A stretch of 18,239 nt of DNA from Chloroflexota bacterium (GCA_030550075.1 JAUQQB010000009.1:1-18239); one strand, 5' to 3'; shown: positions 1 to 8,821, counted from the first letter of the stretch. Notes: a model not told the origin generated them from the sequence alone. A program made the numbers and translations.

Positions 1-431
1 GGCAGCTAATCACCTCCGATAGTGTCGCCCCTCACATATCGCCGCCACTTCGTGCGGAGACGTTACAACAAGCGCGGCTTTTTGCGGAACATGCCGAACT
101 GCTACTTTGGCGTGATGGCGACAACCGATGGCATGCGCGTCTGATCCGTGATGCCGGCGATGGGGAAACGCCGACCTTCACTGACGCGATTGATGAACCC
201 CAAATACTCTGGGGAACCGATCCTCAGCCGCTGCCTGAAGGCTTTACCCTGATGAGTGACGGTGCTCAGGGATTACGGCATGCTGTGCCTCTGAAAGTTG
301 CAGGCAAGTTTGATGAAGCAAGCCGTCCCCTGCGTCTCTGGGTGCGGCATTATCTCCAGGATGATGAGCATGGCTTCACCCGCATCGTCGCCAGCCGGCT
401 TCTGGATCTCCGATTGGAGGGAGTGAAATGA
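1..431 (+). CDS. csx19: Csx19-like type III-D CRISPR protein (5' end outside window)
   Basis: The reading frame is open from nt 3 to a TGA at 429-431, giving the last 142 residues of a protein whose start lies left of the window. It reads like the Csx19 (TIGR03984) family: LLLWRDGDNRW near nt 100-135, ILWGTDPQ near nt 210-233, GLRHAVPL near nt 270-295 and LRLWVRHYLQDDEHG near nt 330-375, in the order I expect for that family. Csx19 is an accessory subunit of type III-D effector complexes (known for the family); the role here is inferred from similarity and from the RAMP gene that follows. The stop overlaps the start of the downstream gene in an ATGA arrangement, so the two are probably translationally coupled. 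Third-position base use looks less GC-rich than in the I-B operon downstream. The family call rests on recalled motifs, not a search. Confidence 0.72.
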   Translation, partial: QLITSDSVAPHISPPLRAETLQQARLFAEHAELLLWRDGDNRWHARLIRDAGDGETPTFTDAIDEPQILWGTDPQPLPEGFTLMSDGAQGLRHAVPLKVAGKFDEASRPLRLWVRHYLQDDEHGFTRIVASRLLDLRLEGVK

Positions 432-2689
432 GCAACCGTCGGATATTGAACTTACCCAAACATAAAAATCCGAGCCCCAACCGCACTGCCAGTGCACCCT
501 ACAACTTTGTGCCGCTGCCTGAAGTGGTCGTAACCGCGGTGGACGATCCCAATGATCTTCCAGACCACGACCGCTATTATCCCAATCGGCACACCGGTTA
601 CTTTGAGGTAACGCTGACAACAAAATCGCCCCTCTATGTCCGGTGTCCGTTTACCCGGGAGGAGTTCGATCTTGACGAGCAAGGCAAAGATCGAAACGGA
701 CGTGAAGTGGATAACCAAACACGCTATGCCGACCGCATCAAGAACACGCCGGACTTTTTCTATACCCACGACCGCAACCAGCCCGTCATCCCCGGCAGCA
801 GCCTGCGCGGAATGTTGCGCAGTGTGCTGGAGATTGCGAGTTATGGGAAGGTGCAATGGGTGACGGAGAAGCGGCTTATTTATCGGGCTGTCGGTGATCC
901 TTCATCTTTGGGCAGCCATTATCGCGAGCGGATGCTTGGCCCCAATAAAACAAGACTCCCAGACATGCACTTTGATTATCCATCGTTACAGCTAAGAGGT
1001 GGATACTTGCGAAGAACGAATACCGGATGGGCCATTCAGCCCGCAAAGGACATAAAGGGCGAGACGTTCGTTCACGTTGAATATGATCACGCTCAACCAA
1101 TCATTGGGGGACATGGTCGGCAACGAGTCCATGATGTGTTTGTTGAACCTGTCGAACGGGCTTCCTCGATCCGGGGGCGACGTCGGGGGCAACGTGGTCG
1201 GGGCAACCTGACCTTGGACATCGCCATAACACCGAGGGTATCTGACATCCCCGGTCCAGGGCTAGTTCCGGCGAAGCTGGTCGAGTCGGGCCACATGGGC
1301 GGCAACCATCCCAAGCATTGGCACTGCGCCATCTATGAGCCGGATCCTACAAAGCCACTTATTCCCATTCCAGACGAGATTTGGGAAATATATCAAGAGG
1401 ACCGCGACTTAACTCGTGGCTTGCCTACTCGCCCTTTGACCCAAGATGGCGATCCGCTTTTCTATCTTCTCGATAGTCAAGGCAATCTTATCTTCTTCGG
1501 CCCGACCATGATGTTCCGCCTGCCGTACATGCGAAGTCCCATAGACCTTGTTCACCCTGAATTGCGCCGGCCCGAAGATATTGATTATGCGGAAGCACTG
1601 TTTGGCTTTGTGCGGACGAGGAAAGATTTGGAAGACATGAAGCAGCGAGGCGTTATTTCGGAAATCCCCAAGCAGGGCGACAAGCGTCGCGCCTACGCCG
1701 GTCGCGTGTTTGTAACGGATGCTATCTTGGAGGAAGGTCAAACTGACTACTGGCTGTCCCGCGATCCCATCACACCGAAAATACTCGCGACGCCAAAGCC
1801 CACAGCGTTCCAGCACTATTTGACCCAACAGGAACCGGATAATAGGAGCCAGCTTGACCATTACGATAGTCCTCCGCCTCATGAGACCGTCATCCGCGGG
1901 CACAAGCTCTACTGGCACCAAGGCGATCGCACACGGCAAGACATTGAAGACGCCAACGCCCCACCAACCAGCACGCAACACACTCAATTCAAACCGCTCA
2001 AGGCAGGTGTGCGATTCAAGTTCCGCATCTATTTTGAAAACCTGTCCGACCGTGAGCTGGGCGCGTTGTGCTGGACGCTGCACCCTTTAGGAGAACCAGG
2101 CAAAGAATATTGCCACCATCTCGGTATGGGCAAACCGCTGGGCATGGGCGCGGTGAAGTTGGATGCAAAGCTGTATCTTACGAACCGCACGGAGCGTTAC
2201 GGGACACTGTTTGATGGCGACAACTGGCAGACCGGAGTAACAGGCGATGGCGAACCTTTATCCGATCGCGCAAAGCTTGAAGCGCGCACCCGAGCATTTG
2301 AACAGCACATTCTCAAAGCACTTGGATTGCATATGAAGTGTCAACATCTCTTCGAAGTTAAGCGCATCGGAATGCTGCTCAAGCTTATGGAATGGCCGGG
2401 GTATCCTGCTGATCCGAAGGACGGTCGTTTTCTCACGGCTCAAAATCGTCCAAACACACGATATATGACCATTCAGCCCGAGAATGAATATCGATACCGC
2501 CCTGTGCTCCCCGATCCATGCGCATTCGATTCAAGTCTTTCCAGTCTGGCCGAGCCGGGATCAGTCAGCTCAGTTACATCGGCCAGTGCATCCACGCAAT
2601 CCATCACTTCGACTGCCTCTCAAAAACTTAGCCCTAAATCCCACAAACGAAAGCGAACAACCAAAGGCCGAAGGCCACCCAGGCGATAA
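428..2689 (+). CDS. Type III-D RAMP protein, TIGR03986 family (large Cas7-like subunit)
   Basis: A 753-aa RAMP-superfamily protein. The start at 428 is fixed by the ATGA overlap with the Csx19-like gene and by GGAGGG a few bases upstream. Diagnostic segments are PGSSLRGMLRSVLE at residues 122-135, the RAMP loop near the N-terminus, and HHLGMGKPLGMGAVKL at 563-578, a glycine-rich loop seen in TIGR03986 proteins, preceded by a Cas7-like strand/helix block at about 527-552. The roughly 430 residues between these blocks make it much larger than a simple Cas7, so it may correspond to the Cas7-with-insertion subunit of III-D complexes (inference). In such complexes Cas7 subunits form the crRNA-binding backbone and can cleave target RNA. 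Residues 702-753 are a low-complexity Ser/Thr tail ending in a Lys/Arg-rich stretch, probably disordered and possibly nucleic-acid binding. No Cas10 gene is visible; it would have to lie to the left. Confidence 0.82.
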   Translation: MSNRRILNLPKHKNPSPNRTASAPYNFVPLPEVVVTAVDDPNDLPDHDRYYPNRHTGYFEVTLTTKSPLYVRCPFTREEFDLDEQGKDRNGREVDNQTRYADRIKNTPDFFYTHDRNQPVIPGSSLRGMLRSVLEIASYGKVQWVTEKRLIYRAVGDPSSLGSHYRERMLGPNKTRLPDMHFDYPSLQLRGGYLRRTNTGWAIQPAKDIKGETFVHVEYDHAQPIIGGHGRQRVHDVFVEPVERASSIRGRRRGQRGRGNLTLDIAITPRVSDIPGPGLVPAKLVESGHMGGNHPKHWHCAIYEPDPTKPLIPIPDEIWEIYQEDRDLTRGLPTRPLTQDGDPLFYLLDSQGNLIFFGPTMMFRLPYMRSPIDLVHPELRRPEDIDYAEALFGFVRTRKDLEDMKQRGVISEIPKQGDKRRAYAGRVFVTDAILEEGQTDYWLSRDPITPKILATPKPTAFQHYLTQQEPDNRSQLDHYDSPPPHETVIRGHKLYWHQGDRTRQDIEDANAPPTSTQHTQFKPLKAGVRFKFRIYFENLSDRELGALCWTLHPLGEPGKEYCHHLGMGKPLGMGAVKLDAKLYLTNRTERYGTLFDGDNWQTGVTGDGEPLSDRAKLEARTRAFEQHILKALGLHMKCQHLFEVKRIGMLLKLMEWPGYPADPKDGRFLTAQNRPNTRYMTIQPENEYRYRPVLPDPCAFDSSLSSLAEPGSVSSVTSASASTQSITSTASQKLSPKSHKRKRTTKGRRPPRR

Positions 2690-2715
2690 CCGAACGAAGC
2701 TACCAGGGAAAGGAG

Positions 2716-3234
2716 ATGTGGATCAACCTCACCGGCGGCAACAATGTGATCAACCTCGCCCTCGAGCTGGCCGCCGCCCTTTCCGGAGATGTCGCCCGCC
2801 TTTACTACGTCCAGGCGGAAGACGAGATCGCGGAGAGATGTGTCCGCTTCACTGCGGAGGATGGCTACTGGGTGGATCTGCCGATCATGCCGCTGGCCTT
2901 CGGCCGTTTGCGTCAGGTCATCATTGACCTGTTGACGGAACGGGAGACGCTCTCGTTATCAGACCTCTACAGCCGTCTGCGGAGTGAATACTGGGATCTC
3001 AGCCGGGGGCTGGACTCGGAGGAGACCCTGCGCGAGGAGTATCTCAAACCGCTCTGGAAGCAGGGGATCCTCACAGAGAGGGCCCCCGGGGTTTACACCC
3101 TGGGCCCCCAGTGGGAGCTCGTGCGCCCCTATCAGAAGGCCCTGGAAGAGGCCCGCGGGCGCAGGGAAACCCTCGAGGCCCTGTGCGAGCGGGAAGACTG
3201 GATCCGGATGGAGGAGATTTCCTTCCCAAATTAA
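2716..3234 (+). CDS. C-terminal fragment of a CARF-wHTH CRISPR accessory protein
   Basis: 172 residues from the first ATG. They begin inside a domain: WINLTGGNNVINLALELAAA is the nucleotide-binding GG loop and following helix of CARF (CRISPR-associated Rossmann fold) proteins, which normally sit about 100 residues into the domain, followed by the strand ARLYYVQ. Residues about 60-125 look like a winged helix (LSLSDLYSRLRSEYWDL, then LWKQGIL and GVYTLG). The N-terminal half of the CARF fold is absent. The frame stays open upstream to about nt 2638, and YQGKEMW just before the ATG still looks like native CARF sequence, so the break is at about 2690-2701, right after the RAMP stop. The purines AAAGGAG touch the ATG with almost no spacing, so translation is doubtful. 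CARF-wHTH proteins sense cyclic oligoadenylates or act as regulators; this fragment is probably a relic, though a residual DNA-binding role cannot be excluded. Confidence 0.62.
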   Translation: MWINLTGGNNVINLALELAAALSGDVARLYYVQAEDEIAERCVRFTAEDGYWVDLPIMPLAFGRLRQVIIDLLTERETLSLSDLYSRLRSEYWDLSRGLDSEETLREEYLKPLWKQGILTERAPGVYTLGPQWELVRPYQKALEEARGRRETLEALCEREDWIRMEEISFPN

Positions 3235-3341
3235 TCAAGGGGTTCGGTCAGGTTATCACCTGGGGATATGTTAACACCAGCAATCCACGACCAGAATTCT
3301 CGGATTTCGGAAGCGCAAGTAAATCGATGAGGTAAAAAAGG

Positions 3342-4826
3342 ATGGCCAAAATCCCGCCACGACAGATGATCCGTCTCTCCCTCGATCACCCGACCGGCAA
3401 TTTCTGGATAGACACCGGAATTGTGGTGCTGATCCGGATGTTTGGTGCCGGCGAACATCCCGCTCATGATGTGCTGAGCGCATTGCTCCGACGGCTCGTG
3501 CAGCCGAGCGGAAACAAGGGGGAATACTACGATCCGAAAACCCGGAAGGTTCGGGAATACGATAAAGTCAACTGGGCTTACCCGGTCAACCTCTTCATTA
3601 AGGTCTCTGGATCTGCTCCCAAGATCGAAGTTGAAATCGATGGCGAGAAAAGGAAATATTTCACACGCCCGCCTGTCTTCGAGCTCAAGCTGAAGCTAAG
3701 CCGGAGAGCCGACCGCTGTGATCTGTGTGGAGAACTGGCCCCGTTGACGGAGGCCACGATGTGGATGTATCCCTTCGTGGTGGACCCCCAGAAATTCGGC
3801 ACTTTTTACTCCGGCACGAAGCGAGGCCTTCGGCTCTGCGCTCGCTGCGCCCTGGCGGGGCTCGCCGGGTATCTGGGATGGCTATGGAAGGGTCATGGCC
3901 GGGAGGCCTTGCATTTCTTCATCTTCCATTCCGAGCTTTATGAGATGAAGCGACTGCACGAGGAAGTCATCGAACCCCTTCGCGTGATGGGCGAAGGTAG
4001 TGGAACAGCCCCCGTGGCCTTTTCAGGCCCTTACCTTCACGAGACAACCTGGGGCCTCCTCCTCGCGCTGTTCGCTCACGTTCGCGAATCCGATCAGCTT
4101 TCCGGGGAAGCCCGTCATCTGCTGGCCGCGCTGCTCGGCGCCACCGAACAGCCTCCCGCGCCACTGACCCTCTACGCGATCAGCGGCAAGCCAGGTCAGG
4201 CTTTCAATATGCAGTCGCTGCAGGAGTTCTCCAAACTGCAACGACTTTACCAGCTCTACGAAGTTTGGATCCGGATGCTGCGGGAAAAGGGCAGCTCGAA
4301 TCCCCACCGACAGCTCGTCATGGTCTTCGAGCAATTCGAGACATGGCATGGGCAGAAACGCGAGACGCTCTGGAGGGATAAGGTCGCCTGGGCGATCCTG
4401 GAGCTTGGAGATCCTTCCCCCTTTATTGAGCAGTTCCTCTATGAGGCGCGCGCAAAGGAGGAAAGCCGCCGTCCGCTGGCATGGGGAACCACCGATGTGC
4501 TGAACCAATATCTGCAGGAGGTATTTGGTATGGATGAGCAATTTCAGCGAATCCTGTCAGGCTTCGGGCACTCTCTGGGGGAAGCCGCGCACCAACGTGA
4601 TGAGATGGGCCTGCTCTATGCCCTGCGCAATGCCAAAAACCCAGAGGATTTCTACCGGGTCCTCAACGATGTTCAGTTCCGCCTGAAGATCACCATCCCG
4701 GAGGCGTTGTTGCGCATCGAGCGGGGCGAACGCATCGCGGGCGTCCCATGGGTGCGGGTCAAGACGCTCCTCTCGATTTATGCAATGAACGCTTTCCTGC
4801 GCAAAGGCGCCTCACAGCCGGAATGA
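3342..4826 (+). CDS. cas8: Cas8 large subunit of type I-B Cascade (Cst1-like, CXXC-CXXC)
   Basis: A 494-aa protein beginning the I-B effector operon. Two cysteine pairs, C126-x2-C129 (CDLCG) and C166-x2-C169 (CARCA), flank the segment MWMYPFVVDPQKFGTFYSG and define the CXXC-CXXC large-subunit family (TIGR01908/Cst1) of the Tneap-type I-B systems. Within Cascade, Cas8 sits at the 5' end of the crRNA, recognises the PAM and recruits Cas3 (family knowledge). The start at 3342 has GATGAGG about 9 nt upstream plus AAGG next to the ATG; an alternative start is the ATG at 3366, which begins MIRLSLDHPTGN. The gene lies 107 nt after the CARF fragment and 21 nt before cas7, and order and spacing fit cas8-cas7-cas5-cas3. 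No separate small subunit (Cas11) gene is visible; in I-B it is often made from an internal start in cas8. Confidence 0.85.
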   Translation: MAKIPPRQMIRLSLDHPTGNFWIDTGIVVLIRMFGAGEHPAHDVLSALLRRLVQPSGNKGEYYDPKTRKVREYDKVNWAYPVNLFIKVSGSAPKIEVEIDGEKRKYFTRPPVFELKLKLSRRADRCDLCGELAPLTEATMWMYPFVVDPQKFGTFYSGTKRGLRLCARCALAGLAGYLGWLWKGHGREALHFFIFHSELYEMKRLHEEVIEPLRVMGEGSGTAPVAFSGPYLHETTWGLLLALFAHVRESDQLSGEARHLLAALLGATEQPPAPLTLYAISGKPGQAFNMQSLQEFSKLQRLYQLYEVWIRMLREKGSSNPHRQLVMVFEQFETWHGQKRETLWRDKVAWAILELGDPSPFIEQFLYEARAKEESRRPLAWGTTDVLNQYLQEVFGMDEQFQRILSGFGHSLGEAAHQRDEMGLLYALRNAKNPEDFYRVLNDVQFRLKITIPEALLRIERGERIAGVPWVRVKTLLSIYAMNAFLRKGASQPE

Positions 4827-4847
4827 TCCCCTTAGATGGAGGCTAAC

Positions 4848-5777
4848 ATGAGCAAAGCGATTGTGATCGGATACCTGGCCAAAGTATCTGCTGCCAATGT
4901 GAACGCATCCCATACAGAAGGAAATGTCGTGGTCGCCAAGAAGGTCACGTTGCCGGATGGGAGCACCATCCCCTACATCTCGGGACAGGCCATCCGACGG
5001 ATGCTCCGCGATCGGCTGGAGGAACTTGGTCATCCGCTCTCGGAACCCTTTGCTCAGGTGAGCGGTCAGGAAGTTACGCCACCGGTTCGCCCCTGGGAAT
5101 TCATTGACGAGGATCTGTTCGGCTATCTGGATCCCTCCGGCCAGCGGCGCCGCACTTCCCCGGTGCGAGTTTCAGCAGCCGTGGGATTGTTCCCCTTCCA
5201 GGGCGATCGCGATCTCGGGACCCGTTCGTTTGAACGTTTCGGGCAGACGATGGCCGCTGGCGGGAACATGTTTGAAACCGAGCTTTATGCGAACCTCTTC
5301 AGGGGCACCATCCTCGTGGAGCTGGACCGGGTGGGTGTGTTCCGGGCGCTGGAAATCGGCAACAAGGAAGATCGCGCATTGCCATCGGATGAGCGCAAAA
5401 AGCGTCTGCATGCGCTTCTCGAGGCCCTTAAGCTTCTCTGGGGAGGCGGGCGAACAGCACGGATGCTCAGCGATCTCTCCCCCAAATTCATGGCCTACGC
5501 GCGCCTCAGGGTCAAACATCCGGTATTCCTGGAGGCCCTTGTTGCTCGCTTTGAAGACAGCCGATATGTGTTGGATCCGGAGCCACTGGCGAATGCCCTG
5601 AAAAAGTTCTCTCCTTACCTCGAACGTACAATCTTCGGAATCGATCCGGGCATCTTTGGAAATGAGGAGGAGGTCCAAAAAGCTCTGCAGGAATATGGAC
5701 CTGTCCGAACCGTAAGCGAGGCACTGACCGAAGCCCAAAGGGATGTGAGCGAGCTATGGAGCGAATCCTCGTCGTGA
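4848..5777 (+). CDS. cas7: Cas7 backbone subunit, type I-B (Cst2/DevR family)
   Basis: A 309-aa protein. The start at 4848 is preferred over the in-frame ATG at 4836 because GGAGG at 4838-4842 gives 5-nt spacing to it, and MSKAIVIGYLAKVSAANVNA is a natural family N-terminus. HTEGN at 22-26 and YISGQAIRRMLRDRL at 43-57 are the DevR/Csa2-type Cas7 signature; GGNMFETELYANLFRGTILV in the middle is typical of Cst2. Cas7 polymerises along the crRNA spacer to form the Cascade backbone (family knowledge). It follows cas8 by 21 nt and its 3' end overlaps cas5 by 22 nt, so the genes are one translationally coupled unit. No missing motif or frameshift is seen. Confidence 0.9.
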   Translation: MSKAIVIGYLAKVSAANVNASHTEGNVVVAKKVTLPDGSTIPYISGQAIRRMLRDRLEELGHPLSEPFAQVSGQEVTPPVRPWEFIDEDLFGYLDPSGQRRRTSPVRVSAAVGLFPFQGDRDLGTRSFERFGQTMAAGGNMFETELYANLFRGTILVELDRVGVFRALEIGNKEDRALPSDERKKRLHALLEALKLLWGGGRTARMLSDLSPKFMAYARLRVKHPVFLEALVARFEDSRYVLDPEPLANALKKFSPYLERTIFGIDPGIFGNEEEVQKALQEYGPVRTVSEALTEAQRDVSELWSESSS

Positions 5778-6511
5778 TGGTTCGAGCCCCCGTCGCGTCT
5801 TTCCGACGTCCGCTGGACCACAACTACCAGCGCACGCTCCCGATGCCCCCACCTACCACCCTGATCGGCATCGCCGGGGCTGCGCTCGGGCTTTCCGATC
5901 GGGAACTGTGGAGTCCAGAGAGCCCGTGGCGCCGCCTCAAGCTCTCAGTCTGGATGGAGGTTGAGCCCGGTCGCGCCCGTGATATGTGGACGGTGCTCAA
6001 AATCAAATCGGGGAAGATCGCGGAACGGTCGCCTTATTTTCGGGAGCTTCTTTTCTTCACCCAATACGCATTGATCTACGGAGGTCCGGAACCACTTCTG
6101 CGGCAATTAGAACAGGCCTTTCGTGATCCGGCCTACCCTCTGTCTCTGGGGCGAGAAGACGAGCTCGCAGCAATTGAAGAGATAACGCCTGGAGAAGCGG
6201 AGCCCGGCGAGCCTCGCTTTCGGGGCACCGTGTTGCCCGGCGACATCCAGCGCATGCAGGGGGTCCGTGCACTCCTGAGGCCCGGTACGATCTTTGCCCC
6301 CCCTGTGGTGGAGCGTCTGCCGCTGGCATTTGAGGTAGACGCCCGAGGAATCCGTCATCCCAGGGATCTCGCGCCGTTCAGCTTCCTGCCCTGGGGCATC
6401 GAGCTCGAAGTGCCCCACGTTTCGGCCTGGCGCTGGAAAGGGCGAAATTTCGCATGGCTCAATCCGGAACCCGCTCTTTCACTTTCCTCACATTCCCTCC
6501 GGGCCACATAG
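5756..6511 (+). CDS. cas5: Cas5, type I-B Cascade subunit
   Basis: A 251-aa RAMP protein of the Cas5 family. The N-terminus MERILVVMVRAPVASFRRP followed by YQRTLPMPPPTTLIGIAGAA matches the first strand and the Pro/Thr-rich glycine loop of Cas5, and AYPLSLGRE near residue 125 is a second family motif. The start at 5756 overlaps the 3' end of cas7 by 22 nt. An in-frame ATG at 5777 overlaps the cas7 stop by one base but would remove the first conserved strand, so 5756 is preferred. Cas5 caps the 5' handle of the crRNA and contacts Cas8 (family knowledge); in I-B it is usually not the processing nuclease, so a Cas6 is still needed and none is seen here. Confidence 0.88.
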   Translation: MERILVVMVRAPVASFRRPLDHNYQRTLPMPPPTTLIGIAGAALGLSDRELWSPESPWRRLKLSVWMEVEPGRARDMWTVLKIKSGKIAERSPYFRELLFFTQYALIYGGPEPLLRQLEQAFRDPAYPLSLGREDELAAIEEITPGEAEPGEPRFRGTVLPGDIQRMQGVRALLRPGTIFAPPVVERLPLAFEVDARGIRHPRDLAPFSFLPWGIELEVPHVSAWRWKGRNFAWLNPEPALSLSSHSLRAT

Positions 6512-6520
6512 GGAATAGGG

Positions 6521-6562
6521 GTCGCTGGGGATCTGATAGTGCGCTCTCAGATCCTCAGCGAC
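6521..6562. repeat. Strong stem-loop between cas5 and cas3
   Basis: GTCGCTGGGGATCTGA (6521-6536) pairs with TCAGATCCTCAGCGAC (6547-6562) over 16 positions with a single G-U wobble, around a 10-nt loop. It begins 10 nt after the cas5 stop and 84 nt before the cas3 start. No run of T follows, so it is not a classical terminator. It may be an RNA processing or stability element, or a partial attenuator that lowers cas3 relative to Cascade. The remaining bases of this 135-nt gap hold no recognisable gene. Confidence 0.65.
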
Positions 6563-6646
6563 GATTTCATCTTCCGTTGATCTACGCTTTATCCGACTTC
6601 CGTCGAGAAAAGGCGAACACCCCAGATAGACGAAGAGTATTCTGAG

Positions 6647-8821
6647 ATGCTCCTGGCCAAACCCGACGTATCTCTCATCCATCACACGACCGATGTTGTG
6701 CGCCTGGGCAATGAGATAGCCAGGCGGCTTGGGATTCAGGAGCCGTGGCGCACGAAAGCTCTCCTGGCGTGTGCCATGCATGACATCGGAAAAGCAACAG
6801 CAGACTTTCAGGAATACATTCGTGGCATGCGCAAAATGGCATACCCCCATGCCCTGGCATCCCTCCCCTTTGTGCTGCTGGCCGAAGCGAGGCTGAATCA
6901 GTGCATCGGGATGGAGCCCACGCGCCTGGAAGCCACCGCCGCTGTTCTCACCCATCACTCCCCGTTAAGCCCGGGACTTTATCGAGGATATCCGGCCCCC
7001 CCGTATCTCGAAGAGGATATCTTCCGACTGCTTCCGACACTGTGGGAATTGCTAAATGCGCTTCAAGCCCATGGGCTGCCGACCGTCGAGGAGCTGCAAC
7101 AATCACTGCGGATCATCCTGAGAAATTCCCCCGCCGCATTGCTGGACGATCCCCATCTCAGGTTCGGCGATCATGGGAACACGCTTCGAGGAGTGCTACA
7201 GCGCCTGCCTGCTCAGGAATTCGCTCAGGTGAAGACCGTGCTTCACCTGGCGGACTGGCTTGTCTCAGCTGGAAAGCCCATGCCGGACCTGCTTTTTCTA
7301 ACCGGTGGACGCTCAGAACCCACAAGGCGCATCGAGCGGCAGCTGAAAGCTCCCCTTCGGTTGTTTCAGCAGCAAGCCCGAGAAGCCGGAAACGCCCCGG
7401 TCCTCTGGTTGCGCGCGCCAACCGGGACGGGCAAGACGGAGGCTCTTCTTCTCTGGGCAGGCGATACGGAACGGATCCTCTATCTGCTTCCCACCCAGGC
7501 TACAACAAACGCGATGTGGCGCCGGCTTCGAAAAATCTATGGGAAAAAGGCAGTGGGGCTTTCCCATGGACGAGCCGCTTATATATTGCATCGGGAAGCG
7601 GAAGAGGGCCATCTGGATCTACGACTTCTCGGCTCCGTCTTCGCCCAACCGGTCACGGTCGCCACACTGGATCAATATCTGCTGGCCCATCTGAATGGGC
7701 AACATTGGGAGGAACGGCGTGTCCTGGCACGAAAAGCCACCATGATCCTGGACGAAATTCACGTTTACGAACCATATACCCTGGGGCTGCTTCTGGAGGC
7801 TCTGGAACGGGAGCGCCCAGCGAGGCTTGCACTGGCCAGCGCCACCCTCCCCGACGCTCTTCTCCGGTTTTTCCCTCCCGGACAGTTCGTTGAAGCAGAA
7901 CGCGAACTCTGGGAACGCAGGCGCTACCGGCTGGAGCTGCAGGATGGATCACTGCTGGAAGATGGGGTGGAGCAGGCCCTGGCATTCGCTCGCCAGGGCA
8001 AGCGCGTGCTGGTAGTGGCCAATACAGTCCGCGATGCCCAGATGTTTTATAAGAGGATACGCGAATCGGGATGGAGAAAGCAGGAACTGCTGCATGCGCG
8101 ATGGATTCTCCGTGACCGTCAGAAAAAGGAGCGTCGTGCAGAGAAATCCAGGCCCGGCGTGATCTTCATTGCCACACAGATTGTGGAGGTCAGCCTGGAT
8201 ATTTCTTATGATGCGCTGATCACAGAGGCCGCCCCGATAGACGCCCTCGTGCAACGCATGGGACGCGTCAACCGTCGAGGGGAACAGCCCCCAGCCCCGG
8301 TCCGGGTATATTCACGCTGGTCCGAAGGCGCGCAACGGATCTATGGGCGCGAGTTGCTGGAGTGGAGTGTGGAGATCCTTCGGAGCATGCCCTCCGAGCC
8401 CGCGGATTCGGATCTGACCCGGGCAACCTGTCAGCTTTACGAACGGGTGGTCACGACGCCGGAATGGCAGCAGGAGCTTCAACAAGGGCGCCAAGCGCTG
8501 GATGAGATCCAGCGCACTCTGGGATGCTATACGATTGATCTTTCCGACGAGGAGATGCGAAGGCGTTTCACGGCTCGACGCGGGACGGTATCAGTGGAAG
8601 TGTTGCCGGACCGATTCCTGCAGGAGGCCTACCGGCTCACGGAGCAGAAGGAAAGCTGGAGGCTGCCTGAGCTTCTGGTGCCGGTGCCCATCTGGTGGCT
8701 TAAGGAATTCGCCAATCATTTCTCGCCGGTATCAGATCTGGGCGTGGTGCAAACCACGCTGGCCTACGATGATGAGCTGGGCCTGGTGGCAGAATCTGCG
8801 GAGATGGAACGCATCATATAA
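6647..8821 (+). CDS. cas3: Cas3 HD nuclease-helicase
   Basis: A complete 724-aa Cas3 with an N-terminal HD nuclease followed by an SF2 helicase. HD residues: H12/H13, H45-D46 (MHDIGKATADFQ), H68 (YPHALAS), H103/H104 (THHS), and the late motif LHLADWL with D203. Helicase motifs: Walker A APTGTGKTE at 257-265, DEIH at 369-372 (motif II), SAT at 398-400, ATQIVEVSLDIS at 509-520 and QRMGRVNRRG at 536-545 (motif VI). Cas3 is recruited by target-bound Cascade and degrades the non-target strand 3' to 5' (family knowledge). The ATG at 6647 begins MLLAKPDVSLIHHT, the expected N-terminus, but no strong ribosome site precedes it. The 135-nt gap from cas5 is long compared with the tight cas8-cas7-cas5 spacing. 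No key residue is missing, so the protein should be active. Confidence 0.94.
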   Translation: MLLAKPDVSLIHHTTDVVRLGNEIARRLGIQEPWRTKALLACAMHDIGKATADFQEYIRGMRKMAYPHALASLPFVLLAEARLNQCIGMEPTRLEATAAVLTHHSPLSPGLYRGYPAPPYLEEDIFRLLPTLWELLNALQAHGLPTVEELQQSLRIILRNSPAALLDDPHLRFGDHGNTLRGVLQRLPAQEFAQVKTVLHLADWLVSAGKPMPDLLFLTGGRSEPTRRIERQLKAPLRLFQQQAREAGNAPVLWLRAPTGTGKTEALLLWAGDTERILYLLPTQATTNAMWRRLRKIYGKKAVGLSHGRAAYILHREAEEGHLDLRLLGSVFAQPVTVATLDQYLLAHLNGQHWEERRVLARKATMILDEIHVYEPYTLGLLLEALERERPARLALASATLPDALLRFFPPGQFVEAERELWERRRYRLELQDGSLLEDGVEQALAFARQGKRVLVVANTVRDAQMFYKRIRESGWRKQELLHARWILRDRQKKERRAEKSRPGVIFIATQIVEVSLDISYDALITEAAPIDALVQRMGRVNRRGEQPPAPVRVYSRWSEGAQRIYGRELLEWSVEILRSMPSEPADSDLTRATCQLYERVVTTPEWQQELQQGRQALDEIQRTLGCYTIDLSDEEMRRRFTARRGTVSVEVLPDRFLQEAYRLTEQKESWRLPELLVPVPIWWLKEFANHFSPVSDLGVVQTTLAYDDELGLVAESAEMERII

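Noticed and set aside
6901..7893. 330-aa plus-strand frame inside cas3
   Set aside because: Lies wholly within the helicase coding frame, low-complexity Ser/Arg/Pro composition, no motif.
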